Below, piece by piece: positions 1 to 5,985 of a DNA stretch of 8,344 bases (position 1 is its first letter; each line of letters begins with the position of its first letter). This DNA comes from Gp6-AA40 sp035647075 (lineage in GTDB: Bacteria; Acidobacteriota; Vicinamibacteria; Vicinamibacterales; UBA2999): positions 1 through 8,344 of the forward strand of contig DASROF010000018.1 in NCBI GenBank assembly GCA_035647075.1, written 5' to 3'. The translations under genes were made by a program, and so were the position numbers. Below the pieces are notes generated by a model. That model saw only the letters and a program-made list of their open reading frames with translations, did not search any database and had not been told where the DNA came from.

Positions 1-276
1 CAATTGCGGCCGGTGGCGCGACTCAGGGATCCCAAGTCGGGCCGCGTGATGACCGTTGCGGCCGATCAGCCGGGCGTGCAGTTCTATACGGGCAACTTCC
101 TGGATGGATCAGCGAAAGGGAAGGGCGCGACCTACGGGCAATATGCCGCGCTCTGCCTCGAGACCCAGAAGTTTCCGAACGCGATCAACGTGCCCGCGTG
201 GAGAGACCAGGTCATTCTGCGTCGGGGGCAGATGTATCGACACCTGATGGTTCACACGTTCAGCGTCGAACCGTAA
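1..276 (+). CDS. galM: Aldose 1-epimerase (galactose mutarotase), C-terminal fragment
   Basis: Frame 1 is open from the first base to a TAA at 274-276, giving the last 91 residues of a protein whose start lies outside the window. Mutarotases interconvert the alpha and beta anomers of aldoses such as galactose and glucose. The fragment carries the family's late signature: QPGVQFYTGNFLDG, then a Gly/Lys-rich stretch, then LCLETQKFPNAINVP. The Glu of CLETQ (codon 160-162) matches the catalytic base of the GalM family. The end, LRRGQMYRHLMVHTF, matches the usual closing beta strand (LxPGexYxxxtxyxF). No frameshift is visible in the part present. Upstream partners cannot be seen. A perfect inverted repeat begins 3 nt after the stop and probably ends the transcript. 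The family is secure; the sugar is not known. Confidence 0.9.
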   Translation, partial: QLRPVARLRDPKSGRVMTVAADQPGVQFYTGNFLDGSAKGKGATYGQYAALCLETQKFPNAINVPAWRDQVILRRGQMYRHLMVHTFSVEP

Positions 277-279
277 CAG

Positions 280-310
280 CTTCGCCACCGAGAAACTCAT
301 GGTGGCGAAG
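280..310. terminator. Perfect 10-bp inverted repeat between convergent genes, probable bidirectional terminator
   Basis: cttcgccacc (280-289) and ggtggcgaag (301-310) are exact reverse complements around an 11-nt loop. The element starts 3 nt after the epimerase stop codon and ends 10 nt beyond the stop of the minus-strand micro-ORF, so it sits in the gap between two convergent ends. There is no strong T-run on either side, so this is a hairpin of terminator type rather than a textbook intrinsic terminator. Confidence 0.6.
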
Positions 311-320
311 ACGAATGCCG

Positions 321-419
321 TCAGCTGAGCAGGCTTATCAACGCGTAGATCACCACCGCACCGAGAAGACCAAAGCCCAGAAGCCGCGCGAGCGCGTAGG
401 AACCGATAAGTTTCAACAT
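321..419 (-). CDS. Candidate 32-residue single-helix membrane peptide
   Basis: An ATG at 419-417 opens a 32-codon frame ending in TGA at 323-321. The product has the shape of a single-pass membrane peptide: a short basic N-terminus (MLKLIGSYALARL) followed by a continuous hydrophobic run (LGFGLLGAVVIYALISLLS) with Gly residues spaced as in helix-packing faces. The frame stays open upstream to an earlier ATG at 545, but that extension is polar and reads like non-coding sequence, so the short form is preferred. No clear Shine-Dalgarno sequence precedes the ATG, which weakens the call. In favour is the hairpin just past its stop, placed as for a convergent pair. I do not recognise a family, and chance hydrophobicity remains possible. 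Confidence 0.35.
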   Translation of the reverse strand: MLKLIGSYALARLLGFGLLGAVVIYALISLLS

Positions 420-732
420 GTTCGTTTGTAGAGGCAACTGCGATGCCAGCTCTTCACGCACGCGGCGAGCGCCCGATGTGGTACTCGCCTTGCTGATACA
501 GAAAGCAGCTTCGCTCGGTCGCCACTCTGGACGGCTGACAGACATCTCACCGACCCGACGGGGACTTCGTGTCCCCGATCGTCACGTACGTGATGCTGGC
601 AAAGAACCACGACCACGGTTTTGCTCCCGACATACGGTCCCGCGCTGTGTTGCGAAATGGTCCGCTGTCTTCGGCGCGCCGACACCCCCGCGCTCCCTGA
701 TTCGACCGACGCAATAGAGAAATGTGATCGGT
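420..732. other. Stretch of about 310 bp without a supportable gene
   Basis: Short open frames exist on both strands but none has a recognisable domain, ribosome binding site or coherent composition. The only structure I see is one small hairpin at 559-577. The right end is the 3' flank of the molybdopterin-subunit gene, which stops at 733. The left part may hold the promoter of the minus-strand micro-ORF, but no clear -35/-10 pair is visible. Confidence 0.5.
559..577. other. Small stem-loop in the gene-free stretch
   Basis: cggggac (559-565) and gtccccg (571-577) form a perfect 7-bp GC-rich stem around a 5-nt loop. It lies about 155 nt past the stop of the minus-strand molybdopterin gene read in that direction, so it could be a distal transcript end. 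No T-run follows. It is not a member of the gtccgcc repeat family found elsewhere in the window. Confidence 0.3.
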
Positions 733-3075
733 CTAGGCCCAGGTGAGATCGTGCTTGCTGTACGGCAGGTCGCGGAAGCGCTTGCCGGTGATCTGGAAGA
801 TCGCCTCACCGATCCCCGACTGCACCGACGTGGCACGGTCGTGCCCCATGCCAATCAGCCAATGCTGCGTCGGGAAGAAGCGGATGTTGATCTGTGGCGG
901 ATCCTCGTTGATGCGCGAAATCGGGAAGCGGTTGAAGTTGTTCTCGACGATACGGCCGTCGGCGATCGAGCAGGACTGGTGCATGGCGTCGTTGTAAAAC
1001 CAGATGATCTGACCTTCGATCTGTTTCTTGACCGACAGCGGGTTGACCAGACCGAATCCCGTCTCGTGCGCGACGTCGACGCGCTCCAACCGGACCTTGC
1101 CGTCACGGCTGATCGACACGGTGTGGACCATGGCGCTGATCGTGGCCATGCCGTTGGTTTCCGCGCCGCGCTCCTCGAGCGCGATCGCCCGCGCCGTGCC
1201 GCGCGGCAGCGGCGTGCCCCAGCCTGACATCTCGGCCGCGAGGTCGAGCGCTTTGATCATGTCGTTCTTATAGGGGAGCGTGGTTCGCGAAAGCAGTTCG
1301 CGGCGATAGAGATAGGGGTCCTTGCCGGCGGCCCGCGCGAGTTCGTCCATGAAACTCTCGCGATAGAACTCGTTGGCCGCCTGGCCGACGCCGCGGCGGG
1401 TGCCGACCGGCACGTGAAACTTCGTCGTGTGATGCGTGTAGCGATAGTTCGGCACGTAATAGCGCGACGTGGTGTTGAACGAGGCGTCAGACCCGAAGCC
1501 GTCGGCCTGCATTCCTGTGCGCACCTCCAGCGCGATCGGCCAGCCGTCGGCATCGAGGCCGGCCCGCAGGCGTGCCATGCCCATCGCGCGATAGGTCGTC
1601 CCGACGAAGTCTTCTTCGCGCGTCCACAGCATATGGATGGGAACGCCGCGGTTGGCATTCGCGATCATGATCGCGTGCTCGGCCTGCGGCCCGTTGCCAT
1701 TGCGGCCGAAGCCGCCGCCCAGATGGCACAGGTGCAGGTGCACGTTCTGCTCGGGGACGCCGGTGATCTTCGCCGCGCTGTACCGCGTTTCCTGTGGGCT
1801 CTGATCGCCAATCCAGATGTCCACGCGATCGTTGGTGATGAGCACCGTGGCGTTGCCGGGTTCCATCCGTGCGCGCGGCAGGTACGGCGTCGAGTACGTC
1901 GCTTCGACGATCTTCGCGGCGCGCCGGAAACCGTCATCAATGTCGCCCTGACTCGCGCGGACGGTGCCCGGGCGATCGAGCGCCGTCAGCAACGCCTCGC
2001 GCATGTTCGCGCTGTTGAATGCGGCGTTCTCGGGTGGGATGGTCCACTCGATCGGCATCTTGTCGATCGCCATCTTGGCCTGATACCAGCTGTCCGCGAT
2101 CACCGCGACGCCGCCGCTGAAGATGCGGCCTCTCGTCAGATCGGGATCGGGAATCGGGAAGCGGACGAAGGAGCGGACGCCCGGCAGCGTGCGGATCACG
2201 TCGAAGTCAACGCTCTTGACGTCGCCGCCGTAGACCGGGCACGTTTTGACCGCCGCCCATTTCATGCCGGGGAGACGAACGTCGATGCCGTAGACCACCT
2301 TGCCGGTCACCTTCTGCGGCACGTCGAGGTTCTTCTGCTCCGTGCCCATCAGCGTCCATTGATCCGGCGATTTGATCGTGATCTGCTCGGGATGCGGATG
2401 CGGGATCTTCGCCGCGTCCTCGGCGATCTTTCCGTACGTCGTCGTGCGACCGCTCCGCGCATGCGTGATGACGCTGTCTTTGGCGGTCAGCTCCGCGACC
2501 GGCACACTCCACCGCTGTGCCGCGGCAAGGAGAAGCCGTTCGCGCGCTTCGGCCCCGGCCAGCTGCAGGTAGTAGCGTCCGTCCTTCACGGACGACGCGG
2601 CGTTGGTCCGCATTCGTCGATACAGACTGTCAGGAATTCCGGAAATGCCTCGCGGGTCGCGAGTGCCGAATGTCGGTTCGCCGCCGCCCTTCGGATCGGT
2701 TGCGCCGCTGCCCGGAACGTTGAGCGTCCACTCCGGCGCCCTTTCACGTGCATCGCGATTGGCGGACGCGTACTGTGGCCGGACTTTCTTCCAGTCGCAC
2801 TGCAGCTCTTCGCACACCATCATGGCGTTCGAGGTCCAGACGCCCTGACCGAGCTCTGTCTGGGCGATCCGGACGGTCACCGTATCGTCCGGCGCGATGA
2901 CGATCCACGCATTGACCTCAGGTGTTGACGGTTCCTCGTCCCACGAGGCCGCCGGGGCAGACTGTGCGGCTGCTCGCGATGGAACCCAGAATCCGAGGAC
3001 GAACGCGCCATGCGCCGCAGCAACGGTGGCGAGAAACTCGCGACGATCGACACCTTCCTTGATGGTCTCGCTCAC
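733..3075 (-). CDS. Molybdopterin-binding subunit, xanthine dehydrogenase family (isoquinoline 1-oxidoreductase beta, IorB-like)
   Basis: This 780-residue protein is the large catalytic subunit of a molybdenum hydroxylase, a class that hydroxylates N-heterocycles or oxidises aldehydes with water as oxygen source. I chose the GTG at 3075-3073: it overlaps the upstream stop as GTGA, has gaagg 7 nt before it, and places a Tat signal at the N-terminus (DRREFLATVAA, Arg11-Arg12; likely cut after AAA near residue 37). Export to the periplasm is therefore expected. An ATG-led extension to 3249 would lie inside the neighbour and read as noise. Cofactor-binding landmarks are ELGQGVWTSNAM near the N-terminus, PRARMEPGNA, the GGGFGR loop (453-458), GVGQAANEFYRESFMDELA, and TGKRFRDLP near the end. 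The length fits IorB-type proteins. Where the family has the catalytic Glu (GxGE), the equally spaced motif here reads GMGH, with His745 (codon 841-843). The substrate is unknown. Confidence 0.93.
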   Translation of the reverse strand: MSETIKEGVDRREFLATVAAAHGAFVLGFWVPSRAAAQSAPAASWDEEPSTPEVNAWIVIAPDDTVTVRIAQTELGQGVWTSNAMMVCEELQCDWKKVRPQYASANRDARERAPEWTLNVPGSGATDPKGGGEPTFGTRDPRGISGIPDSLYRRMRTNAASSVKDGRYYLQLAGAEARERLLLAAAQRWSVPVAELTAKDSVITHARSGRTTTYGKIAEDAAKIPHPHPEQITIKSPDQWTLMGTEQKNLDVPQKVTGKVVYGIDVRLPGMKWAAVKTCPVYGGDVKSVDFDVIRTLPGVRSFVRFPIPDPDLTRGRIFSGGVAVIADSWYQAKMAIDKMPIEWTIPPENAAFNSANMREALLTALDRPGTVRASQGDIDDGFRRAAKIVEATYSTPYLPRARMEPGNATVLITNDRVDIWIGDQSPQETRYSAAKITGVPEQNVHLHLCHLGGGFGRNGNGPQAEHAIMIANANRGVPIHMLWTREEDFVGTTYRAMGMARLRAGLDADGWPIALEVRTGMQADGFGSDASFNTTSRYYVPNYRYTHHTTKFHVPVGTRRGVGQAANEFYRESFMDELARAAGKDPYLYRRELLSRTTLPYKNDMIKALDLAAEMSGWGTPLPRGTARAIALEERGAETNGMATISAMVHTVSISRDGKVRLERVDVAHETGFGLVNPLSVKKQIEGQIIWFYNDAMHQSCSIADGRIVENNFNRFPISRINEDPPQINIRFFPTQHWLIGMGHDRATSVQSGIGEAIFQITGKRFRDLPYSKHDLTWA

Positions 3076-3536
3076 GGCTGCGCCTTCATCAACGCCGCGG
3101 CGCGGTGGATGGCCTGCCGGACGCGGTGATACGTGCCGCAGCGACAGGCGTTGGTGACCTGTGTGTCGATATCGGCGTCGGTTGGAGATGGGCGCTGCTG
3201 CAGCAGCGCGAGTGCGCTCATGATCATGCCGGACTGGCAGTAGCCGCATTGTGGCGCGTCGAACTCTGTCCAGGCGATCTGCAGCGGATGATTTCCGTCA
3301 GCCGAGAGCCCCTCGATCGTGAGCACCGGTTTGCCGACAGCCGTCGAGGCGGGAACGCTGCAGGAGCGGACGGGCCGTCCGTCGATATGCAGCGTGCAGG
3401 CGCCGCACTGCCCGATGCCGCAGCTGAACTTGGTGCCGGTCAGCCCGAGGTGCTCACGGATCACCCAGAGTAAGGGCGTCTGCGAGTCGGCCTCGACGTG
3501 ATACACGGTCCGGTTGACGGTCAGATCGAACGCCAT
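3072..3536 (-). CDS. [2Fe-2S]-binding small subunit of the molybdenum hydroxylase (IorA-like)
   Basis: This 154-residue subunit carries two [2Fe-2S] clusters that pass electrons from the molybdenum site to an outside acceptor. All eight cluster cysteines are visible. The N-terminal plant-ferredoxin-like domain has Cys39, Cys44, Cys47 and Cys59 (TKFSCGIGQCGACTLHIDG, then SCSVP). The C-terminal helical domain has Cys97 and Cys100 (PQCGYCQSGMIM) and Cys131 and Cys133 (NACRCGTYHRVRQAI). Length is normal. It has no signal of its own, as is usual for this type, and would be exported with its Tat-bearing partner. Its TGA overlaps the GTG of the partner gene by 4 nt, indicating translational coupling. 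The ATG at 3536 has no clear Shine-Dalgarno; it is preceded by 11 nt and then by a palindromic repeat. No FAD subunit is adjacent, which agrees with the two-subunit isoquinoline 1-oxidoreductase layout. Confidence 0.95.
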   Translation of the reverse strand: MAFDLTVNRTVYHVEADSQTPLLWVIREHLGLTGTKFSCGIGQCGACTLHIDGRPVRSCSVPASTAVGKPVLTIEGLSADGNHPLQIAWTEFDAPQCGYCQSGMIMSALALLQQRPSPTDADIDTQVTNACRCGTYHRVRQAIHRAAALMKAQP

Positions 3537-3547
3537 ACTGGATCAAG

Positions 3548-3571
3548 GGTCCGCCTGAAGGCGGACACTAC
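3548..3571 (-). repeat. Palindromic repeat, copy A, in the leader of the [2Fe-2S] subunit gene
   Basis: On the plus strand the copy has gtccgcc (3549-3555), loop tgaa, ggcggac (3560-3566) and a trailing actac. All 24 bases are identical to copy B at 7010-7033. Read on the minus strand, it ends exactly 11 nt before the ATG at 3536. The transcript would carry a perfect 7-bp GC-rich stem-loop just ahead of the start codon. Confidence 0.85.
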
Positions 3572-3582
3572 ATTCGGCTGTC

Positions 3583-3588
3583 ATTGTA
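3583..3588 (-). promoter_or_regulatory. Possible -10 box for the molybdenum hydroxylase operon
   Basis: Read on the minus strand this is TACAAT, one base from the sigma-70 consensus, about 47 nt before the ATG at 3536. No recognisable -35 box lies 17 nt upstream of it. Transcription from here would include the copy A hairpin in the leader. Weak evidence, given for orientation. Confidence 0.25.
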
Positions 3589-3696
3589 GGACCAATGTTC
3601 CTCCGAGCCCTGGATAATCGGTTCCCGCCGCGCCACTCGTTTTCCGGCACCTGCGGGGCATGCTAACCGGCGCCCGCCCGTTGCCGTCCCACGCAT

Positions 3697-4515
3697 ATGC
3701 GGATCTCCCGTTTCGCCCTGCTTGCCACGCTGATCGCCGCGGCGACCGTAGCCGCGCTCGCCCAGCCAGAGCCGTCCTTCGACGTCGTCTCGATCAAGCG
3801 CAACGTGAGTGACGACAAGAACATTGTGATCAACTCGCCGGGTGGCTCGACCTTCAACATGATCAACGTCGCGATGATCGCTGCCCTGCGTGCGGCGTAC
3901 GACGTCAAGAACGTGGTCAATGCGCCCGACTGGCTCACCGGCGATCGCTATGACGTCATCGCGAAGGCTGCCGGTCAACCCTCCAGCGACGAGGTCAAGG
4001 CGATGCTGCGGACGATGCTGAAGCGGAGGCTGAAGCTGGCGGCGCACATCGAAGCGCGGGACACGGCGGTGTATGCGTTGGTCGTTGCCCGGCCGAATCA
4101 CCCGGGCCTCAAGCTGTTCACCGGCGATTGCGACGCGATCCGCACCGAACGGGAGGCCGCAACGAAGGCCGGTCAGCCGCCAGCGCCGCCCAGTCCAGCG
4201 AGCGGGCCACCGTGCGGGTATACGTGGTCGTCGGCGATCTACTCGGGCGGGATCACGCTGGCGCAATTGGCCGGCATGATCGACTGGGTTGCCGGCCGTG
4301 TCGTCGTCGATCGCACCGGGTTGCCCAGCCGCTATGAGTTCACGCTGCGCTTTGCCCCACCGGCTGCCGGCCCTGGGGCGGGAAGCACCGATCCCGACGC
4401 GCCGCCTGTTCTCTTCACTGCGCTCCAGGAACAGCTCGGGCTCAAGCTCGAAGCGACTCGCGCGCCCGTCGACTCACTCGTCATCGACCATATCGAGCGG
4501 CCGGATGAGAACTGA
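3697..4515 (+). CDS. TIGR03435 family secreted protein
   Basis: This is a complete 272-residue member of TIGR03435, a family expanded in Acidobacteriota (first noted in Solibacter) with no established function. A Sec signal (residues 1-22, MRISR then a hydrophobic run ending ALA) suggests export. The mature protein begins with the family hallmark PSFDVVSIKRN (26-36). It continues with NAPDWLTGDRYDVIAKA, then the MLRTMLKRRLKLAAHIEARD block with YALVVAR, then ITLAQLAGMI with GRVVVDRTGLPSRYEFTLRF, and ends with LQEQLGLKLEATRAPVDSLVIDHIERP. All family blocks are present in order, so it appears intact. A Pro/Ala/Gly-rich linker near residues 165-175 is typical low complexity. The ATG at 3697 lacks a clear Shine-Dalgarno. 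It diverges from the molybdenum hydroxylase operon across a 160-bp gap. I assign no role. Confidence 0.93.
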   Translation: MRISRFALLATLIAAATVAALAQPEPSFDVVSIKRNVSDDKNIVINSPGGSTFNMINVAMIAALRAAYDVKNVVNAPDWLTGDRYDVIAKAAGQPSSDEVKAMLRTMLKRRLKLAAHIEARDTAVYALVVARPNHPGLKLFTGDCDAIRTEREAATKAGQPPAPPSPASGPPCGYTWSSAIYSGGITLAQLAGMIDWVAGRVVVDRTGLPSRYEFTLRFAPPAAGPGAGSTDPDAPPVLFTALQEQLGLKLEATRAPVDSLVIDHIERPDEN

Positions 4516-4640
4516 TTGGTCCTTAGTTGTTGGTCGTGCCGCGTTGCTACACGGACCAGGCACAACGGACAAGGAACGGACTGAGCACGAAGCACCAGGG
4601 ACCAGGGACATGCCAGTCGCCGTGAGTTATCGTCATTCAG
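4516..4640. repeat. Degenerate GGAC-rich short repeats in the spacer before the GNAT gene
   Basis: The spacer holds variants of a purine-rich word on the plus strand: ggaccagg (4553-4560), ggacaagg (4567-4574), ggaacgga (4573-4580) and cagggaccaggga near 4596-4608. The opposite-strand form ttggtccttag is at 4516-4526. There is no open frame of note. I read it as a decayed short-tandem or slippage-prone tract. A regulatory role is unproven. Confidence 0.4.
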
Positions 4641-5180
4641 ATGACTCGCGTGGAATTCGACCGGCAGCCGCATCTCGTTGGCGAGCTGCTGGAGTTGCGG
4701 CCGCTCCGGCCTGACGACTGGGAGGCACTCTTCGGCGTGGCCTCGGACCCGCTGATCTGGGCCGTGCATCCAGCGCGTGACCGCTACACAGAGCCGGTCT
4801 TCCGCGAGTTCTTTCGCGAGGCGCTCGACTCCGGCGGCGCGTTGGTCGCGATCGATCGGGCCACAGGGAAGATCATCGGGTCGTCCCGCTACAACTGGTT
4901 CGGGCCCGACGCCGACGAGTTGGAGATCGGCTGGTCGTTTCTCGCGCGGGGCTACTGGGGCGGGGTGTACAACCGCGAGATGAAGCGGCTGATGCTGGAG
5001 CACGCGTTCCAGTTCGTCGATCGCGTGATTTTTGTGGTCGGCGTCGACAACGTCCGCTCGCGCAAGGCGATGCTGAACATTGGTGGCGTGCTCACGGACC
5101 GGCGAGTGGCTCAGGCACTCCCGGCTGTCCGATCGGAGTCGGTGGTCTTCGAGATCGCGAAGGACCGCTGGTCCGGCTAA
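4641..5180 (+). CDS. GNAT family N-acetyltransferase (RimJ/RimL-like)
   Basis: This 179-residue protein has the layout of an acetyl-CoA-dependent GNAT of the RimJ/RimL-like group (Acetyltransf_3), which acetylates protein N-termini, amino sugars or small amines. The N-terminal strand LLELRPLRPDDWEALFGVASD (16-36) is the usual opening. DELEIGWSFLARGYWGGVYNREM (92-114) contains strand beta-4 and the acetyl-CoA pyrophosphate loop, here RGYWGG in place of the common RGxG. The late motif N137VRSRKAMLNIGG is characteristic of the fold. The C-terminus SVVFEIAKDRWSG is a normal family ending. The ATG at 4641 is the best start; no strong Shine-Dalgarno precedes it. The TAA (5178-5180) falls in the loop of a palindromic repeat, so the last codons lie inside the repeat. 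The substrate cannot be told from sequence. Confidence 0.9.
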   Translation: MTRVEFDRQPHLVGELLELRPLRPDDWEALFGVASDPLIWAVHPARDRYTEPVFREFFREALDSGGALVAIDRATGKIIGSSRYNWFGPDADELEIGWSFLARGYWGGVYNREMKRLMLEHAFQFVDRVIFVVGVDNVRSRKAMLNIGGVLTDRRVAQALPAVRSESVVFEIAKDRWSG

Positions 5181-5193
5181 CGCCGGACGTTAC
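5170..5193. repeat. Palindromic repeat, copy D, overlapping the GNAT stop codon
   Basis: gtccggc (5171-5177) pairs with gccggac (5182-5188) around the loop taac, whose taa is the GNAT stop codon. It matches copy A at 18 of 24 positions, and the second-last base pair of the stem is exchanged as a pair (C-G in copy A, G-C here). It lies between the convergent ends of the GNAT gene and the 85-residue membrane protein gene and may terminate both. Confidence 0.7.
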
Positions 5194-5205
5194 GAAGGCG
5201 GTCCC

Positions 5206-5463
5206 TCAGCGCAGTTCCTTCCGGATGCTTTCTGACATGCTCTGGTCTGGCACGTTCCAGAACCGCCAGAGCACAACAGGCGGAATCAGGGCGACGAGAG
5301 CAAGCACTGCCACACTGGACGGTGACGTCACGTGCGTGATCAGTCCGATTGCGATCATGGCCAGAATCCAGCCGCCCGCAGCGATCCCCTTTGTTTGTTG
5401 AAGTTGCATGATAAGTGGGAGCGTACCAATGGGTGCGGCGGGACGCTGTTCAGAAGTGAACAT
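5206..5463 (-). CDS. Small two-helix membrane protein, unknown function
   Basis: I chose the ATG at 5463-5461 because gggag lies 6 nt ahead of it. The frame stays open further upstream, but that part is Arg/Ser-rich and reads as non-coding. The 85-residue product has two membrane segments: about 28-46 (AAGGWILAMIAIGLITHVT) and 51-67 (VAVLALVALIPPVVLWR). They are joined by a short TSPSS turn and followed by a polar tail ending MSESIRKELR. The N-terminal 27 residues are soluble. The later ATG (codon 5409-5407) has no ribosome binding site. The pattern resembles small uncharacterised inner-membrane proteins I associate with acidobacterial genomes, but I cannot name a family. It converges on the GNAT gene, sharing the hairpin at 5171-5188. 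Confidence 0.75.
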   Translation of the reverse strand: MFTSEQRPAAPIGTLPLIMQLQQTKGIAAGGWILAMIAIGLITHVTSPSSVAVLALVALIPPVVLWRFWNVPDQSMSESIRKELR

Positions 5464-5826
5464 CGCGATCTCCCACCGCGCCGTACATTGGCTGAATGGG
5501 CACGAACGCTCGGAACGCGGCGGCGAAGCGCCTGATCCCCGGCGCCTACGACCGGAGTACGTTGACCCATCGCCAGCCAGGCTCAATGGGTGGCGGCCCG
5601 TTTGGTTCAGCAGACATACAGAGCGGCCTCAGCTCGATGGATGCGGCGACGATCGCCGAACGCGAACTGGAAGGCGGTGGCGGGATCAGTGAACGGCGCC
5701 ACCAGGCGAAGCGCGGCCCAGCGCTCGCGAATGTCGAGGACGCCGCGTCCTGGTCGACAGGCGGTCGATGGTGGTTTCACCTGTTGCGCCTGGCCGGCCG
5801 ATGAACGCTTCGTTCTCCCGAGCACG
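5464..5826. other. Stretch of about 360 bp with no secure gene
   Basis: Both strands carry overlapping short open frames here. On the minus strand a 72-codon frame (5825-5607) is the most protein-like and is listed separately. A 23-codon frame (ATG at 5617, TAG at 5548-5546) overlaps its end. On the plus strand a 102-codon frame (5496-5804) has no ribosome binding site or recognisable domain. The stretch may be a decayed gene or a run of tiny genes. The leader and SD of the 85-residue membrane protein occupy its left edge. Confidence 0.4.
5607..5825 (-). CDS. Low-confidence short ORF, possible gene or remnant
   Basis: A GTG at 5825-5823 begins a 72-codon frame ending in TGA at 5609-5607. The start lies one base after the stop of the 52-residue membrane gene (TGA-C-GTG), an operon-like spacing. 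The C-terminal half (LDIRERWAALRLVAPFTDP, then ATAFQFAFGDRRRIHRAEA) has the mixed hydrophobic and charged character of real protein and GC-rich third positions. The first 27 residues do not. No domain is recognised and no Shine-Dalgarno is convincing. It could be a small gene, a gene whose 5' part has decayed, or chance. Confidence 0.25.
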   Translation of the reverse strand: MLGRTKRSSAGQAQQVKPPSTACRPGRGVLDIRERWAALRLVAPFTDPATAFQFAFGDRRRIHRAEAALYVC

Positions 5827-5985
5827 TCACCGTTCGGAATAGTGTCTGTCGTACCCGCGATGTTCGGAGAGCCACTGCGCGCTCACCGTGCCGAGATCGG
5901 CCATTTGCATGCGGCGCCGCGCCGATGTGAACAGGAAGACGGCAATCGCGCAGCCAGTGAGCAGGAGCCCAATCCAGATGGTCAC
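5827..5985 (-). CDS. 52-residue single-pass membrane protein overlapping a DUF7662-like gene
   Basis: A GTG at 5985-5983 starts a 52-codon frame ending in TGA at 5829-5827. The product opens with a hydrophobic helix (TIWIGLLLTGCAIAVFLFT, 2-20), then a basic stop-transfer cluster (SARRR), then an amphipathic tail (MADLGTVSAQWLSEHRGYD). This is a plausible N-out single-pass topology with a short cytoplasmic domain. The start codon overlaps the TGA of the upstream gene as GTGA, the same coupling arrangement used in the molybdenum hydroxylase pair, and this is the main reason to believe it. The composition is far from random and the reading frame is clean. I recognise no named family. It is short enough to be missed by routine gene calling. 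Confidence 0.65.
   Translation of the reverse strand: MTIWIGLLLTGCAIAVFLFTSARRRMQMADLGTVSAQWLSEHRGYDRHYSER

Noticed and set aside
724..1227. Plus-strand frame of 167 codons over the 3' part of the molybdopterin-subunit gene
   Set aside because: Antisense shadow; no ribosome binding site and the opposite strand encodes conserved motifs.
2576..2597. Inverted repeat cgtccgt/acggacg inside the molybdopterin-subunit gene
   Set aside because: Seven-bp palindromes are common in GC-rich coding DNA and this one has no positional meaning.
1414..2928. Long plus-strand open frame of 504 codons opposite the molybdopterin-subunit gene
   Set aside because: Antisense shadow of a well-supported coding gene in GC-rich DNA; its product is Arg/His/Asp-rich with no domain pattern.
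3076..3249. ATG-led N-terminal extension of the molybdopterin subunit
   Set aside because: It would lie inside the [2Fe-2S] gene in another frame, reads Arg/His-rich, and would bury the Tat signal; the GTGA overlap start is better.
3568..4266. Minus-strand open frame of 232 codons opposite the TIGR03435 gene
   Set aside because: Arg-rich mirror of a clearly coding frame that carries every family block.
5496..5804. Plus-strand frame of 102 codons in the gene-poor stretch
   Set aside because: No SD, no recognisable fold and low-complexity composition; a competing minus-strand frame looks at least as protein-like.
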